DNA of 64,000 bases from Aurifilum marmelostoma (GCA_027559495.1 JAMXSV010000018.1:248001-312000), one strand, 5' to 3'. Shown: positions 1-12,093, numbered from the stretch's first letter. Translations and numbers: made by a program. Notes: a model not told the origin generated them from the letters alone.

Positions 1-1860
1 GCTCAGGCCCAGCGCCGCAAAGAAAGCAGCACTCGCACCGGCCACCGAGATGTAATACGTGTTCCGCAGCCCGGCCAGGTACGCGTCCAGCACGGCCGTC
101 GTGTACTGCTCCATGCCCAGGGACCGCAGGATCTCCCCGACCTGGTCGGCGCCGGCGTTGATAAACACCTGCGGGTCCAGGCCGGGGGCGTCGCGCTCGA
201 CCCCGGCGACCAGCCCGCCCAGGAACACGGCCTGGGCCACGGCGATGAAGACGGCCCCGCCAAGGGACTGGAAGAACTGCACGCAGGCCGTGGCCACGGG
301 TATGTCCTCGGGCGGCAGCACCGCCTGCACCACCAGCACCGCCAGCTGGAACCCCACGCCGATGCCCAGCCCCGCGAGCACCTGGTACCCCAGCCAGGCG
401 CGCAGGGGCGAGCCCAGCCCCAGCGTCGTGATCATGCCCGCGCCCGCCGCGAACAGCACCATGCTCGGCAGCACCACCGGGTTGTAGTACCCGGCCGCCG
501 TGATGAGCACCCCGCTGAGCACAGAGGTCAGCACCGCCGCCAGGAGCAGCGGCAGCAGCTTGATGCCCGCCCCGACCGCGCTGTCGCCCTGGACCGCCTG
601 GAAGTACAGCGAGAGGTAGTAGATGAGCGGGAAGAAGGCCGCCCCGAAGAAGCCCGAGAAGAGCATGGCGCAGAGCACGTTGCGGTCCCGGAACAGCCGC
701 GGCGGCAGCGTGCCCTCGTCGCCGCGCCAGAGCTGCACCGCGACGAAGACGCCCAGGAGGAGCCCGGCCCCGACAAACAGGCCGATGATGCGCGAGCTGG
801 CCCAGGGGTACCGGGTCCCGCCCCACTGCAGCGCCAGCAGGAGGCACACCACGGCCGGGATGAGCGCGGCCGTGCCCAGGAGGTCCAGCTTGAGGAGCTT
901 CTCGCGGAGGCTGGTGCCGTGGATCCTCTGGCCCCTGATGTGGAGGAGGAAGAGGATGGCCACGATGGTCACGCCGCCGATGGGGAGGTCTGCAGAAGTG
1001 TAGGTCAGTCTTTTTGTTTTCTCCTTTTTGCCTTTCTTGCTCTACAGGATTGTTACTGTGATACTACTCACTAATGTAAAAACACCACCTCCAGGTGACA
1101 TGGTCTGTAAAGGCACCTCCGAGACTTTATGCGTGGACAAAGCACCCGTCAGCAACGGCACTCTCAATATTGGAGAGAATAAATAACAGTATAAACCTGG
1201 ACGGGTCACTCACAGAGGCCCAGCCACACTGGCGATCCCCCACATCCCCCCAATCAGCCCAAACGCAAGCGGCCTCTGCCTCAGCGGCAGGGTGTACGCC
1301 AGGATCACAATGGCCCCGGAGAACAGCCCCGCGGTGCCCATGCCCGCGACGGCCCTGCCCACGATGAAGGCGGTCGAGCTGGGCGCGGCGGCGCAGACGA
1401 GCGAGCCGGCCTCGAAGACGACGACGGCGCAGACGTACACGGCCTTGACCGGGAAGCTGTTGTAGAGCTTGCCGTACAGGGGCTGCAGGGCCGTCGTGGT
1501 GAGCAGGTAGGCGCTGCCGTACCAGCCGATGTCCCTGACCGAGCCGAACTGGGCCGTGATGGCGCCCAGGGCCGGGGCGATGATGGTCTGGTCCAGGGCG
1601 ACGAGGAAGATGGACAGGCAGAGCGACACGATGATGAGGAGCCGGGCCGGGCCGCTGGGGTAGACGATGTCGTCCTGTGTGGTGGTGGTGTGGTCACCCT
1701 TGCTGGCGGTCGCCGCCGCCGCTGCTGCTTCGTCCTGCTCAGCCTTGAGGTCGCTGTCGTCGTAGGGGTTGTTCTGCCTGGCGTTGTCTTCGGTTGCCGT
1801 GTCTTGTGAGAGCTGGGAGGCCTTTTCGGCCTCCGTCGCAGAGACTGACGACGTCGCCAT
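1..1860 (-). CDS. MFS multidrug/toxin exporter, DHA2 (14-TM) type, 3' end outside window
   Basis: A plasma-membrane proton-coupled efflux pump of the major facilitator superfamily. Exons on the minus strand are 1214-1860, 1072-1124 and <1-989, giving 563 codons in the window; the C-terminus continues past base 1. The N-terminal 75 or so residues are acidic and disordered. They are followed by LDQTIIAPALGAIT (family motif D1) and by the motif C region ending ASVAGPLLGG. The 53-nt middle exon encodes GGAFTDHVTWRWCFYI, which is essential to this family and easily missed by ORF calling. Both of its junctions are GT-AG and keep frame. I start at the ATG at 1860 because the longer open frame begins at a TTG. 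The substrate cannot be told from sequence; drug, toxin or secondary-metabolite export is typical. No biosynthetic cluster is visible next to it. Confidence 0.9.
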
Positions 1861-3055
1861 CTCCCTTTTTAACAATGACAACAGCCAAGGTTATTGCAGA
1901 GGTGGTGATTTCTGGGTCGACTCTAGCAAGAAGCCTCTCCTAGTTGTTGTTGCTGTTGATATTACCCGAGCCAGGCCTCACAAGAAAGAAAAGAGAATAT
2001 AGAAAATAATAATAAATGCTTCCACAAGATGCTAGAACCCTTTTCTATTATTGTTGTCAAACAAGACCAGATCAGGTCTCTTACAGGGTGTCACATTTTG
2101 CTTGGATATATATACACACACACACATATATATATATATATTCCAAACAAAAAAGATGACGCACACGATGAGATCTCCAGTATACCTTGATACATACATA
2201 GCACTAATCAATCTATCACTACCCATCCGGAACCCTACCTGCTCGCAAGCCACCCAAAAACAAAGACAGCCCACCCATCAGGACCTGCCCCCTCGCTCTC
2301 CTATAGTTTCCTCGCGCTACTACACAGATCAAATGACTCGACAGGGAGAGCAAACACACAGTTACAGTTGACGGACTCGAGATTGAGCCGCCCCGTGTGC
2401 CGCCTCGGATAGTCTTTTTTTTTTCCCCAAACAGTCCAGACAGAGTGCGAATAAATGGGTAATCATCCTGCGAGGCCGATTCTTACACATACAGCAGTAA
2501 TAAAAATTCCATATTTGGTCGGACAATATCCAGATCTGACTGATATGATTATCATAATCGAATTACCTTGAATTGTCTGCTAGAACACGCAGCAATCCGG
2601 ATTGGCAGTTTTTTTTTCCTTTCCTTTTGGTTTCGGCCTCGGTCACTTTGGTTTGCCGAGACCGCAGCCTCGTCTGCGCATCCCGCCCTATTTCCTTTCC
2701 AAATCGAGCATCAGCCGCATAATACAGGCGGACATGCAGGAAAAGGTGACAAGATGGAAGTGCGTCTTGTCCGAGGAACGGGAAGTACAGTCATACATGT
2801 CTTGCCTGCTGACGGTGTGTATCTGACGTTCGGATGAACATGAAGAAATGAGCAGGAATAAGAGACTGGATGGCTAGGGAGTCGTGGCAGCACACTCTTC
2901 CATTACTGAACAAGGATGAGAAGCAGGGAGAAGTAGACACGTATAGGTGGAAGGTCGCACATCGGACATGCTGCTGGTGCGTGTTGCAAACATTATAATC
3001 TTTTGTTTGTTTTTTCTTTCTTTCTTTCTCTCTCGTGTTTCTATTCCCTGGATAA
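1861..3055. other. Intergenic region between MFS and NRAMP genes
   Basis: This is the 5' side of the MFS gene and the 3' side of the NRAMP gene. It holds CA and TA microsatellites and T-rich tracts. I see no coding sequence I can support. Confidence 0.6.
2106..2142. repeat. Compound TA/CA/TA microsatellite
   Basis: A TA run, then a CA run, then a TA run, about 250 bp upstream of the MFS start codon. It is visible directly in the sequence. Confidence 0.9.
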
Positions 3056-3271
3056 CTATTCCTTTCCCAGACCTAATAACACCAGGTTGGCCACGTTCAT
3101 GGCAGCAATAATCAGCCAGACAAGTACAGCGATGATGACCACCGGTAAGGAGTTGGCCATCTTGACATTCTCGCCGATAGCAGCCGAATCTGCTGACAAG
3201 GCCGTCGTCAGAGCAGGCCGACGAGGAGGGTGGACGTTGTCCTCGTCCTCGTCGTCATCTTCTACTCCCAC

Positions 3272-3318
<47 letters not shown>

Positions 3319-4946
3319 GCCGTGCCCTTCCCGAGCTGACCTGCATGTACTTGCTCATACAGGTAAAATAAATCAGGGGCGCCGAGACAAACGGGAGCAC
3401 AACACTCAGGACAACCTGGGAGCCGTTCAGGGCGGCGTCGAGCCCGTCCCTCCCCACAGCACCGGCAATAATGATGCTGGGGGTGATGCTGATGGACCGC
3501 GTAAACAGCCGCCGCAGCCACGGCCGCATGCGCCAGTCCAGCGCCCCTTCGCTGACCATCTGGCCTGCGATGGTGCACACGATGCCCGCCGACACGCCCG
3601 ACAGCAGCAGCGCCAGCGCGAACAGGATCCCCGCCCCCTTGCCCAGGCTGTGCGTCAGCAGGTCGTGGATGGCAAAGATGTCGTCGCCGCCCTGGGCCTC
3701 CTCGGACCCGTACAGCGACGCGCCCGCGATGATCAGGATGGCCGAGTTGATGAACAGCGCGAAGCTGAACAGCGAAACCGTCAGCTCCGTGACCGAGTAC
3801 TTCCAGCAGTGCCGGATCGCCGCCAGCGATGGGATGTATGTGGTCTTCTCCGCCGCCGACGCCTCGTCGCCGCCCCCACGCACTGGCAGGAGCCCCTGCT
3901 TGATGTCGAATTCCTTCAGCCGGGGCTGGGGCATGCCCGAGCCCAGGTAGAGGCTGTGCGGCATCACGGTGGCCCCGAGGATGCCACAGGCCTGGTAGAG
4001 GCCCTGCTGCTGGACGACGGCCGAGGACGGGAGGTAGCCGCGAAAGACCTCGCCCACCGTGGCGTTCCGGATCAGTGACATCTGGATGCAGAAGCAGACC
4101 ACCACGGCCAGCACCAGGGCGATGACAAACGTCTCAAAGGCCCTCAGGCCGCGCATCGAGCCGTTGGGGTTGTAGAACAAGAGGATGATCATGACGTCCA
4201 CGATCGAGATGGCGCATCCCGCCACCAGAGGCACCTGTGGGATCAGGAGGTTGATGGCGATGGCCGTGCCGATGACCTCTGCTATGTCGGTGGCGATGAT
4301 GGCCACCTCGGCAAACATGTAGAGCACCAGGTTGAGCCAGCGCGGGAGGTGTGCCCGGCAGGCCTCTGCGAGGTTGAGCCCCGTGACGGTGCCCAGCTTG
4401 ATGCAGAGGCTCTGCAGGAGGATGGCGAACAGGTTGCTGAGGAGGATGATGAACAGCAGCCTGAACCTATACGTTGCGCCGGCACTGATGCCCGTTGCAT
4501 AATTTCCAGGGTCAACTAATGAAGAGGCATGTGTTAGTATTATGTCTTGCTCGTCTTCTTCTTCTTCTTCCAAGAATCCGAAAGTGATCACACATACTGT
4601 AGGCAACGGCAACCATGAAGCCAGGCCCGACGAATTTGCTGAATGTGGTGATGGAACGGCATGCCCTGTTCAGCAGCGAGCCCTGTGATGGACCACCTTG
4701 TGGATGTTGTTGTCGTTGTGAGGAGTCCTCCTGCCTGGGGGACGAACAGAAGGAGGCCATCTTGGACGAGCCTGGGAGGCATAACCGAGACAGGAATTGC
4801 CGCCGCAGTGAGGCCCTGGTGGGTGTCTGGAGACGTGAGCGTTGCTGCTGCTCCTGCTCAGGACTTGTCGCCCCCTCCGCCCCGACTCGGTCTGCCATGG
4901 CACCGTCAACAACTTGTGCAGCCTCAGCTGAAGAGTGACGATTCAT
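3056..4946 (-). CDS. NRAMP-family divalent metal (Mn/Fe) transporter
   Basis: Exons are 4598-4946 and 3056-4515 with one 82-nt GT-AG intron, giving 602 aa from the ATG at 4946. The splice joins VAVAY to IDPGNYATG, rebuilding the TM1 metal-binding motif (family consensus DPGN). The TM6 motif is present as MPHSLYLGSG. These two motifs and about 11 hydrophobic segments identify a proton-coupled Mn2+/Fe2+ importer like yeast Smf proteins, at the plasma membrane or an endosomal/vacuolar membrane. The N-terminal 110 residues are polar and variable. A cytosolic loop late in the protein carries about 15 consecutive alanines followed by an acidic stretch; it is encoded by a triplet repeat and is not part of the conserved fold. 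The stop is TAG at 3056-3058. Which of the Smf-like paralogues this matches cannot be decided here. Confidence 0.93.
3273..3316. repeat. (GCA)n triplet repeat coding for polyalanine
   Basis: About 14-15 perfect triplets lie inside the NRAMP coding sequence. Read on the minus strand as GCT codons, they give the polyalanine tract in a late cytosolic loop. Length variation between strains is likely. Confidence 0.93.
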
Positions 4947-6476
4947 CTTGCGTTCTCGCTTTTTGTCTCTCTCACACTCTCTCTGTCTCTCTGTCTCGCT
5001 TCCTTCTCTATATCACAACAACACCCATTCCGTTGCAGCAAGCCAGAGCCTTTGATTCTTGGCCCGACTTTGACTCCATGAGGCCGACGCCCTTCTCCTC
5101 CTACTTATTGCTGCCAATATGGTCGAGAGACGGCGAAGCCCAAAGGAAAAAAAAAGAGAAGACAAGAGGATGGAATCGAAAACGAAAGGACGACTCAGTT
5201 ATGTATTGTTTGACCGAATGCGCAGTCAATTCATGTCCTGGACGCCGTCAAAACAGAAGGAGGAGGAATGGGAGGGGGGAAAAAAGAGTCACGACAGCAG
5301 ATGGAAGAAGAAATAATGCCTGACGTTTGGTTAGTCACTGTAGGGTTCCATGGATGACGAACGACCCACTGGAAAGGGGATCGGGATCAGGGATCGGGGG
5401 GTGCGGTGGAGGGGTGCTCTCCGCTCCGACAGGGTTCTAGACGGATCAAAGGCAGGCACCGCAGTCTGCAGTGCGTGGATCCGGGGTGGGTGCTGAGTCT
5501 GCCGCCTTTTGAGGCAAATACACGATGAATAGATGAGTACCCTGATGGCTTTTATGTTTTTGTCTCCTTTTATTCTCTTTGCTTGTTTGATTTCAGGCTG
5601 TCTCTCGAGTTTTATATGAGACATCTCTCTGGCGGTGACGAGGGGGGAAATTTCGGTGACCTTGAGTAGGCCCCCCCCCCTGTCGCAGGTACACTAACTA
5701 TCCCAAGTACTTCCCGAGGTTAGCAGGGCAGAGTCGCCCAAGTACAGGCACACTATAGTGGTCGTACAGCTCTGGCACATGGCAGCAGGTCGCTGGTACT
5801 GTAGTTGGTCGCCCTGACTAGCAGGAGGAGGGGGTGGTGGTGGTCGTCGTCGTCGGCAAAGTGCATCTCATGCACGTAAATATCCCGGGTTCGTTGCCGC
5901 TCCTGCGAGGCGCAACACCAAAAGGCTTTTCTATGTGCTCATGACTTTTCATGCAAAACCTAGCGCCCTGGCTTGTCATTTGTGCAGAAACTCGTCTGCT
6001 GTGCCCGGCTTGTTTTCTTAACCAAGGTTGCGATTCTCACTTGTTGCCCGCTTGACCGTCAAAGTGCCCGACCTCGTCACAACTTTACACTTGCTGCTGC
6101 TATTAGGCACGGAACATTTCGGCATGGATGCCAAGTGCTCGTTCTCGTCTATGCCCACGGTAGTATTTTCTTCCCCTCTTTGTGTATAATGGCATCCATC
6201 TTGCCAGGTTTCCCAGTCATCTGCGTCGCCAAGCTGGGCAATATTCTCCAGTTGTCACTCTCTCTTACCCCGCTCTCCTTCCAACCAACAGCACCTCTGT
6301 ATCCACAACGACTCGTATAACCCAGATCGTCCCGAGAAATAAAATGCGCCTCTTCAGACACCTCGCCCCAACTCCACGCTGCAACATGCACCACTCACCG
6401 ACAATCACCCACCACCCGCCTTGTCTCTTCAAAGGAAGGAAAGGGACAAGGACACGAAAACTTGTACCGCAAGGTA
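4947..6476. other. Intergenic region, 1.5 kb
   Basis: This is the promoter side of the NRAMP gene and the 3' side of OPI3. It contains a CT-rich stretch just upstream of the NRAMP start (4965-5010), purine-rich runs near 5150-5290 and a C10 run near 5670. No gene is supported. Confidence 0.6.
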
Positions 6477-7374
6477 TCACAGCTCCTTCTTGCGCTCTGG
6501 CTCCTTCCCGGCGGCCCTTTGTGCGTCCCGCTTCTGGTAGATGCCCGCCGTAAAGGGGTTCTCGTACTGCAGCGCAACCAGGTACACCACGAGCACCCAT
6601 CCCGTCAGCATTATGCCCGCTGGCTTGCCGTACAAGAGTGCGGAGCCCAGGAAGCTCATCGTGGAGCCGTAGTACATGGGCGCGTCGCAGATGTTGAAGG
6701 GAAACCCCGTCACCATGTCGTCCATCAGGATGCCAAAGTAGTCACCCAGGAAGGTGCCCGTGATGCCCAGGGCCCACGTGGACGTGATGACCAGGACATT
6801 GCCGCACGCGATCAGCGCATATCCCAGGTATTTTACCACGTCGGCCTCGAGGAGAGGGTGCGAGGGCTGGTTGCGCAGGGCCCGCTCGTAGAGGAAGTCG
6901 CGGCAGAGACCAAGCGAGAAGATGGTGGCCGCGAGCGCGTAGCAGGCCGTCTGGGCATTGCCCCCAAAGGCCTTGGTCATGAAGCGTGTTCGGTACTCTG
7001 CCCCTGGGGATTAGGTGTGTACTTGACTGCTGGACTCCTGCGACAGGAGCACAACCACTATAGGGCGAACTAACCTCGGCGGGCGACGATGCTGGTTGGG
7101 ACGAGTGGGTTAGATCTAGAAACGTCACATTCAATTGTACAACAAAGATGGGAAAGGACATGACCAACTTACTTCCAGAATGTCGGGTTGAACGCTATGG
7201 ACGCGGCAGAGACTGACAGATTCTCTCTTGTCAGAAAGCAAATCTCGGAAACGACATGGCTGTCTGTGGGAGAGGCAGAGCCAGGGAGGGTAGAAGGCAA
7301 AAGGGGGCAGGCGCACTGAATAGACTCTTCTGGCTGAGGTCCACCAGGAGGTTTTCTTGCTGGATGGGTGCCAT
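6477..7374 (-). CDS. OPI3: Phospholipid N-methyltransferase, OPI3/PEM2 type
   Basis: Makes phosphatidylcholine by SAM-dependent methylation of phosphatidyl-N-methylethanolamine in the ER membrane. I join four exons: 7317-7374, 7173-7212, 7075-7091 and 6477-6997 (211 aa; yeast Opi3 is about 206). The joins give ISAASIAFNPTFWNIVARRE and then YRTRFMTKAFGGN, matching the conserved family N-terminus, so the 17-nt and 40-nt exons are well supported although no open reading frame shows them. Introns are 104, 81 and 77 nt, all GT-AG. The C-terminal half has the expected GITGTFLGDYFGIL, STMSFLGSALLYGKPAG and YENPFTAGIY blocks. The last block reads Glu-Asn where yeast and human enzymes, as I recall, have Glu-Glu. 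The start ATG at 7374 is the first in frame. Confidence 0.94.
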
Positions 7375-8230
7375 TGTCGGTTACTACTGTTGCCTACAAT
7401 TGCCGATGCGTCTCAGAAAGAGAGAAATGGGTAACAGTAATGAGGTCGACCTTGGGAATGGGCGTGGTCGTTCAAGCCGTGATTGATCTCGAGAGCTGAG
7501 GAGAGGACACGATCACTCAACAAAACACGCAAGACAACACGAAAACACGACGACAGGATAGGAAGGCAGAGGCAGCTGCTGGAGCTCTCCCCCTCTTCCC
7601 CTCCCCCAAAAACTTTACGTCACGCAGCATGTGATTCGAACAGGCACTGTTAGTAGCTAGCTCACCCAGGTAACCCTTGAGGACGGACAGGGTTGGGCTT
7701 TGAGTGGCAGCAGAGGGGTTTGCTCCCGGCGGTAGCCGGTAACCGGTGCCCCGTTGTTGGGGCGGGTCCAGCTTGAGCATACTACAGTGTACTAAGTATG
7801 TTTAGAGGCCCCTGGAGAGGAACCCTGGGACCCTAAGTGATTGTGTGATGGGCACACCCACCACAGAGGGCCCTAGCGCACTGGCTTCAGAACCCTGTAG
7901 CCTCCCGCGCCCTGCCGCGCCTCCGTTTCTCAACTGAGCTTCTAGCTGTTTCAATTCCTCGTGGGGCGGCAACAGGGGGGGTTTGAGAACACCTTGAGGT
8001 CTGGTCAGAGTGAGCCTCTCTCACCAACCTCACATCTACATTTGTACAAATCAAGCCAACGAACCATTCTGGAGCAGCTGGGCCTGCACCTCGGCAACAG
8101 TCTTTTTCTTTGCTTTTGGTTTCATTTCTGTGTGTAATTTTCTGGGATCTCGCAATCTTCCGTGTACATAATCATTCTTCAGAAAACAAAAAAAACGAAT
8201 CCTCGTACCATCTCGGACCCGCGCGCCGTC
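7375..8230. other. Divergent promoter region of OPI3 and the spermidine-synthase-like gene
   Basis: 856 bp between two genes transcribed away from each other, so it should hold both promoters. A palindrome-like ACTACAGTGTAC lies at about 7781-7792, and the 5' leader of the right-hand gene is A-rich near 8185. No coding sequence is seen. Confidence 0.6.
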
Positions 8231-10133
8231 ATGCCACCCAAGAAGCCAGCCAGGAAGGCGAAGCAGGCCACCGTGACGGACGTCAACGCCTCCTTCACGC
8301 AGGAAGCCTTTGAAAAGGAGCTGAAGGACCTGAGATCCAAGGCCAAGGAGGAGACGTGGGCCAGATGGGGTCAGGAGCAGGCTGCCGTCTACCTCAGGTC
8401 CCTCGTCCTGATCGCCCTGGCCGCCGTCTATGCCAATGTCTCTGAGCTCACATTGTCGCCCGTCTATGGCTCGATACCGGTTTCACTATGGCACAACAAG
8501 CTCATAATGGCCTCTCTCTTTGTCGGATGGGCATGCAACCTGCACCTCGGCCGCCTGGTGCCCATCAGGCTCTCCTACGCGCTGCCCATCATCGCTTTCT
8601 ACATTCCCGCAGCTCAGTTCTATCTCTTCAAGGCCAGCGCCACCCTGACTGCCTACCAGGGGCCTTTCATCACCGAGCTCCTGACCGTCGTCCCGCTGGT
8701 TATCTTCTCGGTGGCCTGTACTGCCAACTACCTGGAGGGCGCCGACCTGTCCCGCCTCCCAGGCTTCATCCGTGATGCTGCTCCTGGGATCACCTCGTAC
8801 AGCTACTACAAGCTCGTGGAGTCGTTTTCTGCAAATTATCTGGGACAACACATCGGGACAACAGTCTTCTGCACTCGCGTTGTGCTGGAGACGATCCTCA
8901 GCGCATCCTACGCGCTGTTCGCGCCCTCCAAGTATTTGGCTCTGGCTTTGCCAGCCCTGCTACATACGGCTTTCTTCAACACACACGTCATGACACCCAT
9001 GGCGGCCCACTCGCTCAACGGCACCTTGACGGCAAATAAGTGGGTGCTCGTGGACAGGAAAGAGTCATTGACGGGCTATATCTCCGTTGTCGATAGTCTT
9101 GAGAACGGGTACAGGGTAATGCGCGCTGACCACAGCCTTCTCGGAGGAGAGTGGATCCGCTGGAAGGGCAAGAGGGTCGCCGAGCCTATCTATGGTGTGT
9201 TCACTATGCTTGAAGCTGTGCGCCTCGTCGAGACCCCAGAGCACATCGTGGACGCCGAGGCAGAGGCACTCGTGATGTGAGTTTCTACGTCTCTGTGGCC
9301 TCTTCTTCTCGCCCGCGCTTGCATCAGAAACTGACCACCGCCTTCTTATCAGAGGTCTCGGCATCGGGACCCTCCCGGCAGCTCTCGTTGCCCACGGCGT
9401 CGACACCACTGTAGTTGAGATCGACCCTGTAGTGCACGAGTTCGCAGCGAAATACTTCCAGCTGCCATCCAACCATACCGCAGTCATCGCGGACGCCATC
9501 ACGTACACCGAAGAGCTCGTCAACAAGTCGGACAGCAGAAGATTTGACTACATAGTTCACGACGTCTTCACAGGCGGAGCGGAGCCGGTGCCCCTATTCA
9601 CCCTGGAGTTCCTGCAGAATCTCAATGCTCTGCTGAAGCCGAACGGGGTGGTGGCAATTGTAAGATTCTCCTCTCTCTTGGTTCCGACAAACTTGAGACA
9701 TGTGCTGACTGTGATGGAAACCTCCCAGAACTACGCAGGAGACTTCATGCTCCCACCCCCAAAGATCGTCGTGCAGACGATCCGAGAGGTGTTTCCCTCA
9801 TGTCGCATCTACCGTGAAAACCCACGCGACGATGCTGTCATTGAGAGAGAAAACCGCGACTTCACCAACATGGTCATCTTCTGCACCAAATCGGACAGGC
9901 CTGTCAAGTTCCGCAAGATCACCGCGGCAGATATTCTGCAGAGCCGCACGAGGGAGATGTTCCTGCCGCCCAAGTATGAGGTGACCGAGAAGGACTTCAA
10001 AGCGTCTGGTGAGGTGCAGACGTTGCGGAATAATGACACGGCGGCGCTGGAGAAGTGGCACGAGAGAAGTGCTCTTGGACACTGGGAGGTGATGAGGACG
10101 GTGTTGCCCGATATTGTCTGGGAGAACTGGTGA
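8231..10133 (+). CDS. Membrane-anchored spermidine-synthase-like aminopropyltransferase
   Basis: Exons are 8231-9276, 9353-9659 and 9729-10133 (585 aa). The N-terminus is Lys-rich (start MPPKKPARKAK; an earlier in-frame ATG at 8162 is less likely). It is followed by several hydrophobic segments (about residues 50-220) and then a Rossmann methyltransferase-type domain. The first splice creates VIGLGIGTLPAALVAHG, the nucleotide-binding motif I, followed by VVEIDP. The acidic motif is IVHDVFTGGAEP, keeping the Asp used as base in spermidine synthases but not the usual DSSDP. The second intron (69 nt) is a multiple of three and has no stop. I remove it because it has a GTAAGA donor, a CTGAC branch site and a CAG acceptor, and its removal gives GVVAINYAGD, the expected family sequence. 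Such TM-fused proteins are widespread in fungi; real polyamine synthesis activity is not assured. Confidence 0.88.
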
Positions 10134-11080
10134 TGAGTGAGGGAGACGATGAAGAGGAGGGACGATGATAAGGAAGGTTGAAAGGATGTGAGGATGGATG
10201 TATTGATGAGTAGGTGTATAATATTCGCGAAAATATGGAGTGGATCAAAATAGAGAAAGTAGGAGTTCATCCGTCAACCTGGTCTGCTTGTGGGTGCCAT
10301 GATGATTGGTTACCGCTGGTCATCGTGGCTTTGTTGGCAACCCACCATCTGGCCGACTTGATGTGGCCCAGCCAGTTGCTTTGCAGGTAGGTAAGCGGTG
10401 GCATTCAATCCAAGCGGGACGAGGCAAACAGCTGGAAGCTGGCAGCTGAGTTGGAGGCGAGACCCTCTCACTGGCGATGCGTCCTGGTGATATGAATCAG
10501 AGATCGATACGAAAAGTAAATTGGAATCCGATTGGAGATGTGGTGTAACGGCTAGAAACGCTGGCATATCCTGTCTGAGTGAATGGCTTGGGAGCCGCAG
10601 CATAATGTGGACTCTACACCCTCGGATTCATCACCCCCGGAGACGAGACTTGGTCGGCCCTCAAGCTTCGCGCTGTGTGTTGGGAATGCCCCGTAATCCT
10701 ATGACTATAAACAAGCAGGGTCAGTGGTGATTTTTTTTTTTTTTGCTGCTGTGGCGTCTGTTTTTCTTCTTTCTTTGCTCTTTATATGGTTTCAAAACGT
10801 ATTGTTTGCTATTGATATGCTCTTTCTGAGTGGTGATGGCTCATGTGGTGGTGGTGGTGGTGGGTGGTTAGGTTGGACGGCGGCGAGTAGCGTTCGATGA
10901 TGGTTGGGAGAGGCAACAAGTCACTGCCATGACACCAAGTTTGCTGGTGAAACAAGAACGTCAAGGACCATGGTTCGAACCTGATACCTGCAAGTTCAAA
11001 TTTAATTTTTTTCCCTCGAAAATTAATTTACGTAGAATGTCCATCCGAGCAGATTATCTCACACGCCACTGGGCCAGTTC
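10134..11080. other. Intergenic region between convergent genes
   Basis: Holds the 3' ends of the spermidine-synthase-like gene and the FMN-binding gene. There is a T12 run near 10731 and a GGT-repeat near 10850. No gene is supported. Confidence 0.6.
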
Positions 11081-12093
11081 TCACCCCACATCTTTTCTCG
11101 GTGCCTTCTTCACCTGCATGATCCTCGTCGCCGCGTCCACTGCATACTCCCTCGCCGCCGAGTTGAGATTCTGCCTGGCGTTCGCAATATGTGCAGGCAC
11201 GGGCATTGCCGCCCTCTCCGCCGTGGGGATCGGCTCGCCGATGGTCTGATACACAGGCAACACCCCCCTCCAGACGCGCATGTCCCCGTCCCCCGCCTCT
11301 GCAGACGGCGGTCCCGTCCGTATCTTTGCGCTGCCCGTCTGGATCTTGACCCGCAGCACGCTGGTGCTCGCCAGCTCGGACCTGTCGAGGGGCAGGACGA
11401 TGTTGGCCCACCTGTCCGGCACCACCGAGTTGGTCGTCCTCTCCAGGGCCCACAGCTTCTCCTCGTCGTCCGTCACGAGGGTGGCGTGCCCAAAGACCAC
11501 GGCTGAGCGGTAGTTGTACACGTGCCCGTTGGGCGTCGAGGTCAGCACGAGGCCGTCGACGTAGCTGGCCGCCACGCTGAGAGGCAGTCCGGGGGAAGAG
11601 TGTTCGCCCCCAAGCCGCCGGGCTGCTTCCTCTCCATCTTCTTCGGACGACGAGGATAATGATGAAGATTTCGTCGTCTCGTTCTCCTCCTTCAGGGTGC
11701 CTTCATCGGGGCCGTTGCTGCCGGCGCCTCTAGACAACCTCATCAGGCGGTTGGAGATGTAGCCATGGAGGTACAGATCCAAGACCTCTTCGAGGCCTGC
11801 GCTCGGCCTGGCAAAGGAACCCATGAAGCCGATCATGGGTATGATCATGGGGAACGGAGACGAGTCTGTGTTGAAGGAGACATGAAGTATGGGGCTGGAG
11901 TTGAGGATGCTGTGGATGGTCTCTAGCTCTTGCGTTCCTGATTATCTCTCTCTCCTTGGGTCAGTCTCTGAACCTTTGAGCACTTTTTCTTTTCAGCGCA
12001 ACAGGCGCACGTCTGGGTTCTCTCACCTCGGGCATTGAACCTCTTGACGGTGCTGTAGGGCTCCTTGGGGTACTCCAGGGTCACAGAAGGCAT
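11081..12093 (-). CDS. FMN-binding split-barrel protein (pyridoxamine 5'-phosphate oxidase-like)
   Basis: Exons are 12027-12093 and 11081-11937 with an 89-nt GT-AG intron (307 aa). The first exon starts MPSVTLEYPKEPYSTVKRFN; the join gives ARGTQELETIHSILNSSPIL. This layout, then HVSFNTDSSPFPMIIPMIGF, YLHGYISNRLMRL, VAASYVDGLVLTSTP and YNYRSAVVFGHA, matches the fungal flavin-nucleotide-binding family with a pyridoxamine-oxidase-like fold. A Ser/Glu-rich insert of about 45 residues follows YISNRLMRL and interrupts the barrel. Members bind FMN, and sometimes heme, as presumed oxidoreductases; none of the proteins I know of this type has a well-defined substrate. The protein has no signal peptide and is probably cytosolic. 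Confidence 0.85.

Noticed and set aside
1..1860. Idea that the left-edge MFS gene is the missing GlcNAc transporter
   Set aside because: Its motifs (LDQTII, motif C region ending GPLLGG, 14-helix layout) are those of DHA2 drug/toxin exporters, not of Ngt1-type sugar permeases.
10965..10990. GGTTCGAACC resembling a tRNA T-loop
   Set aside because: The flanking bases do not form the T stem, and no anticodon or acceptor stem can be found around it.
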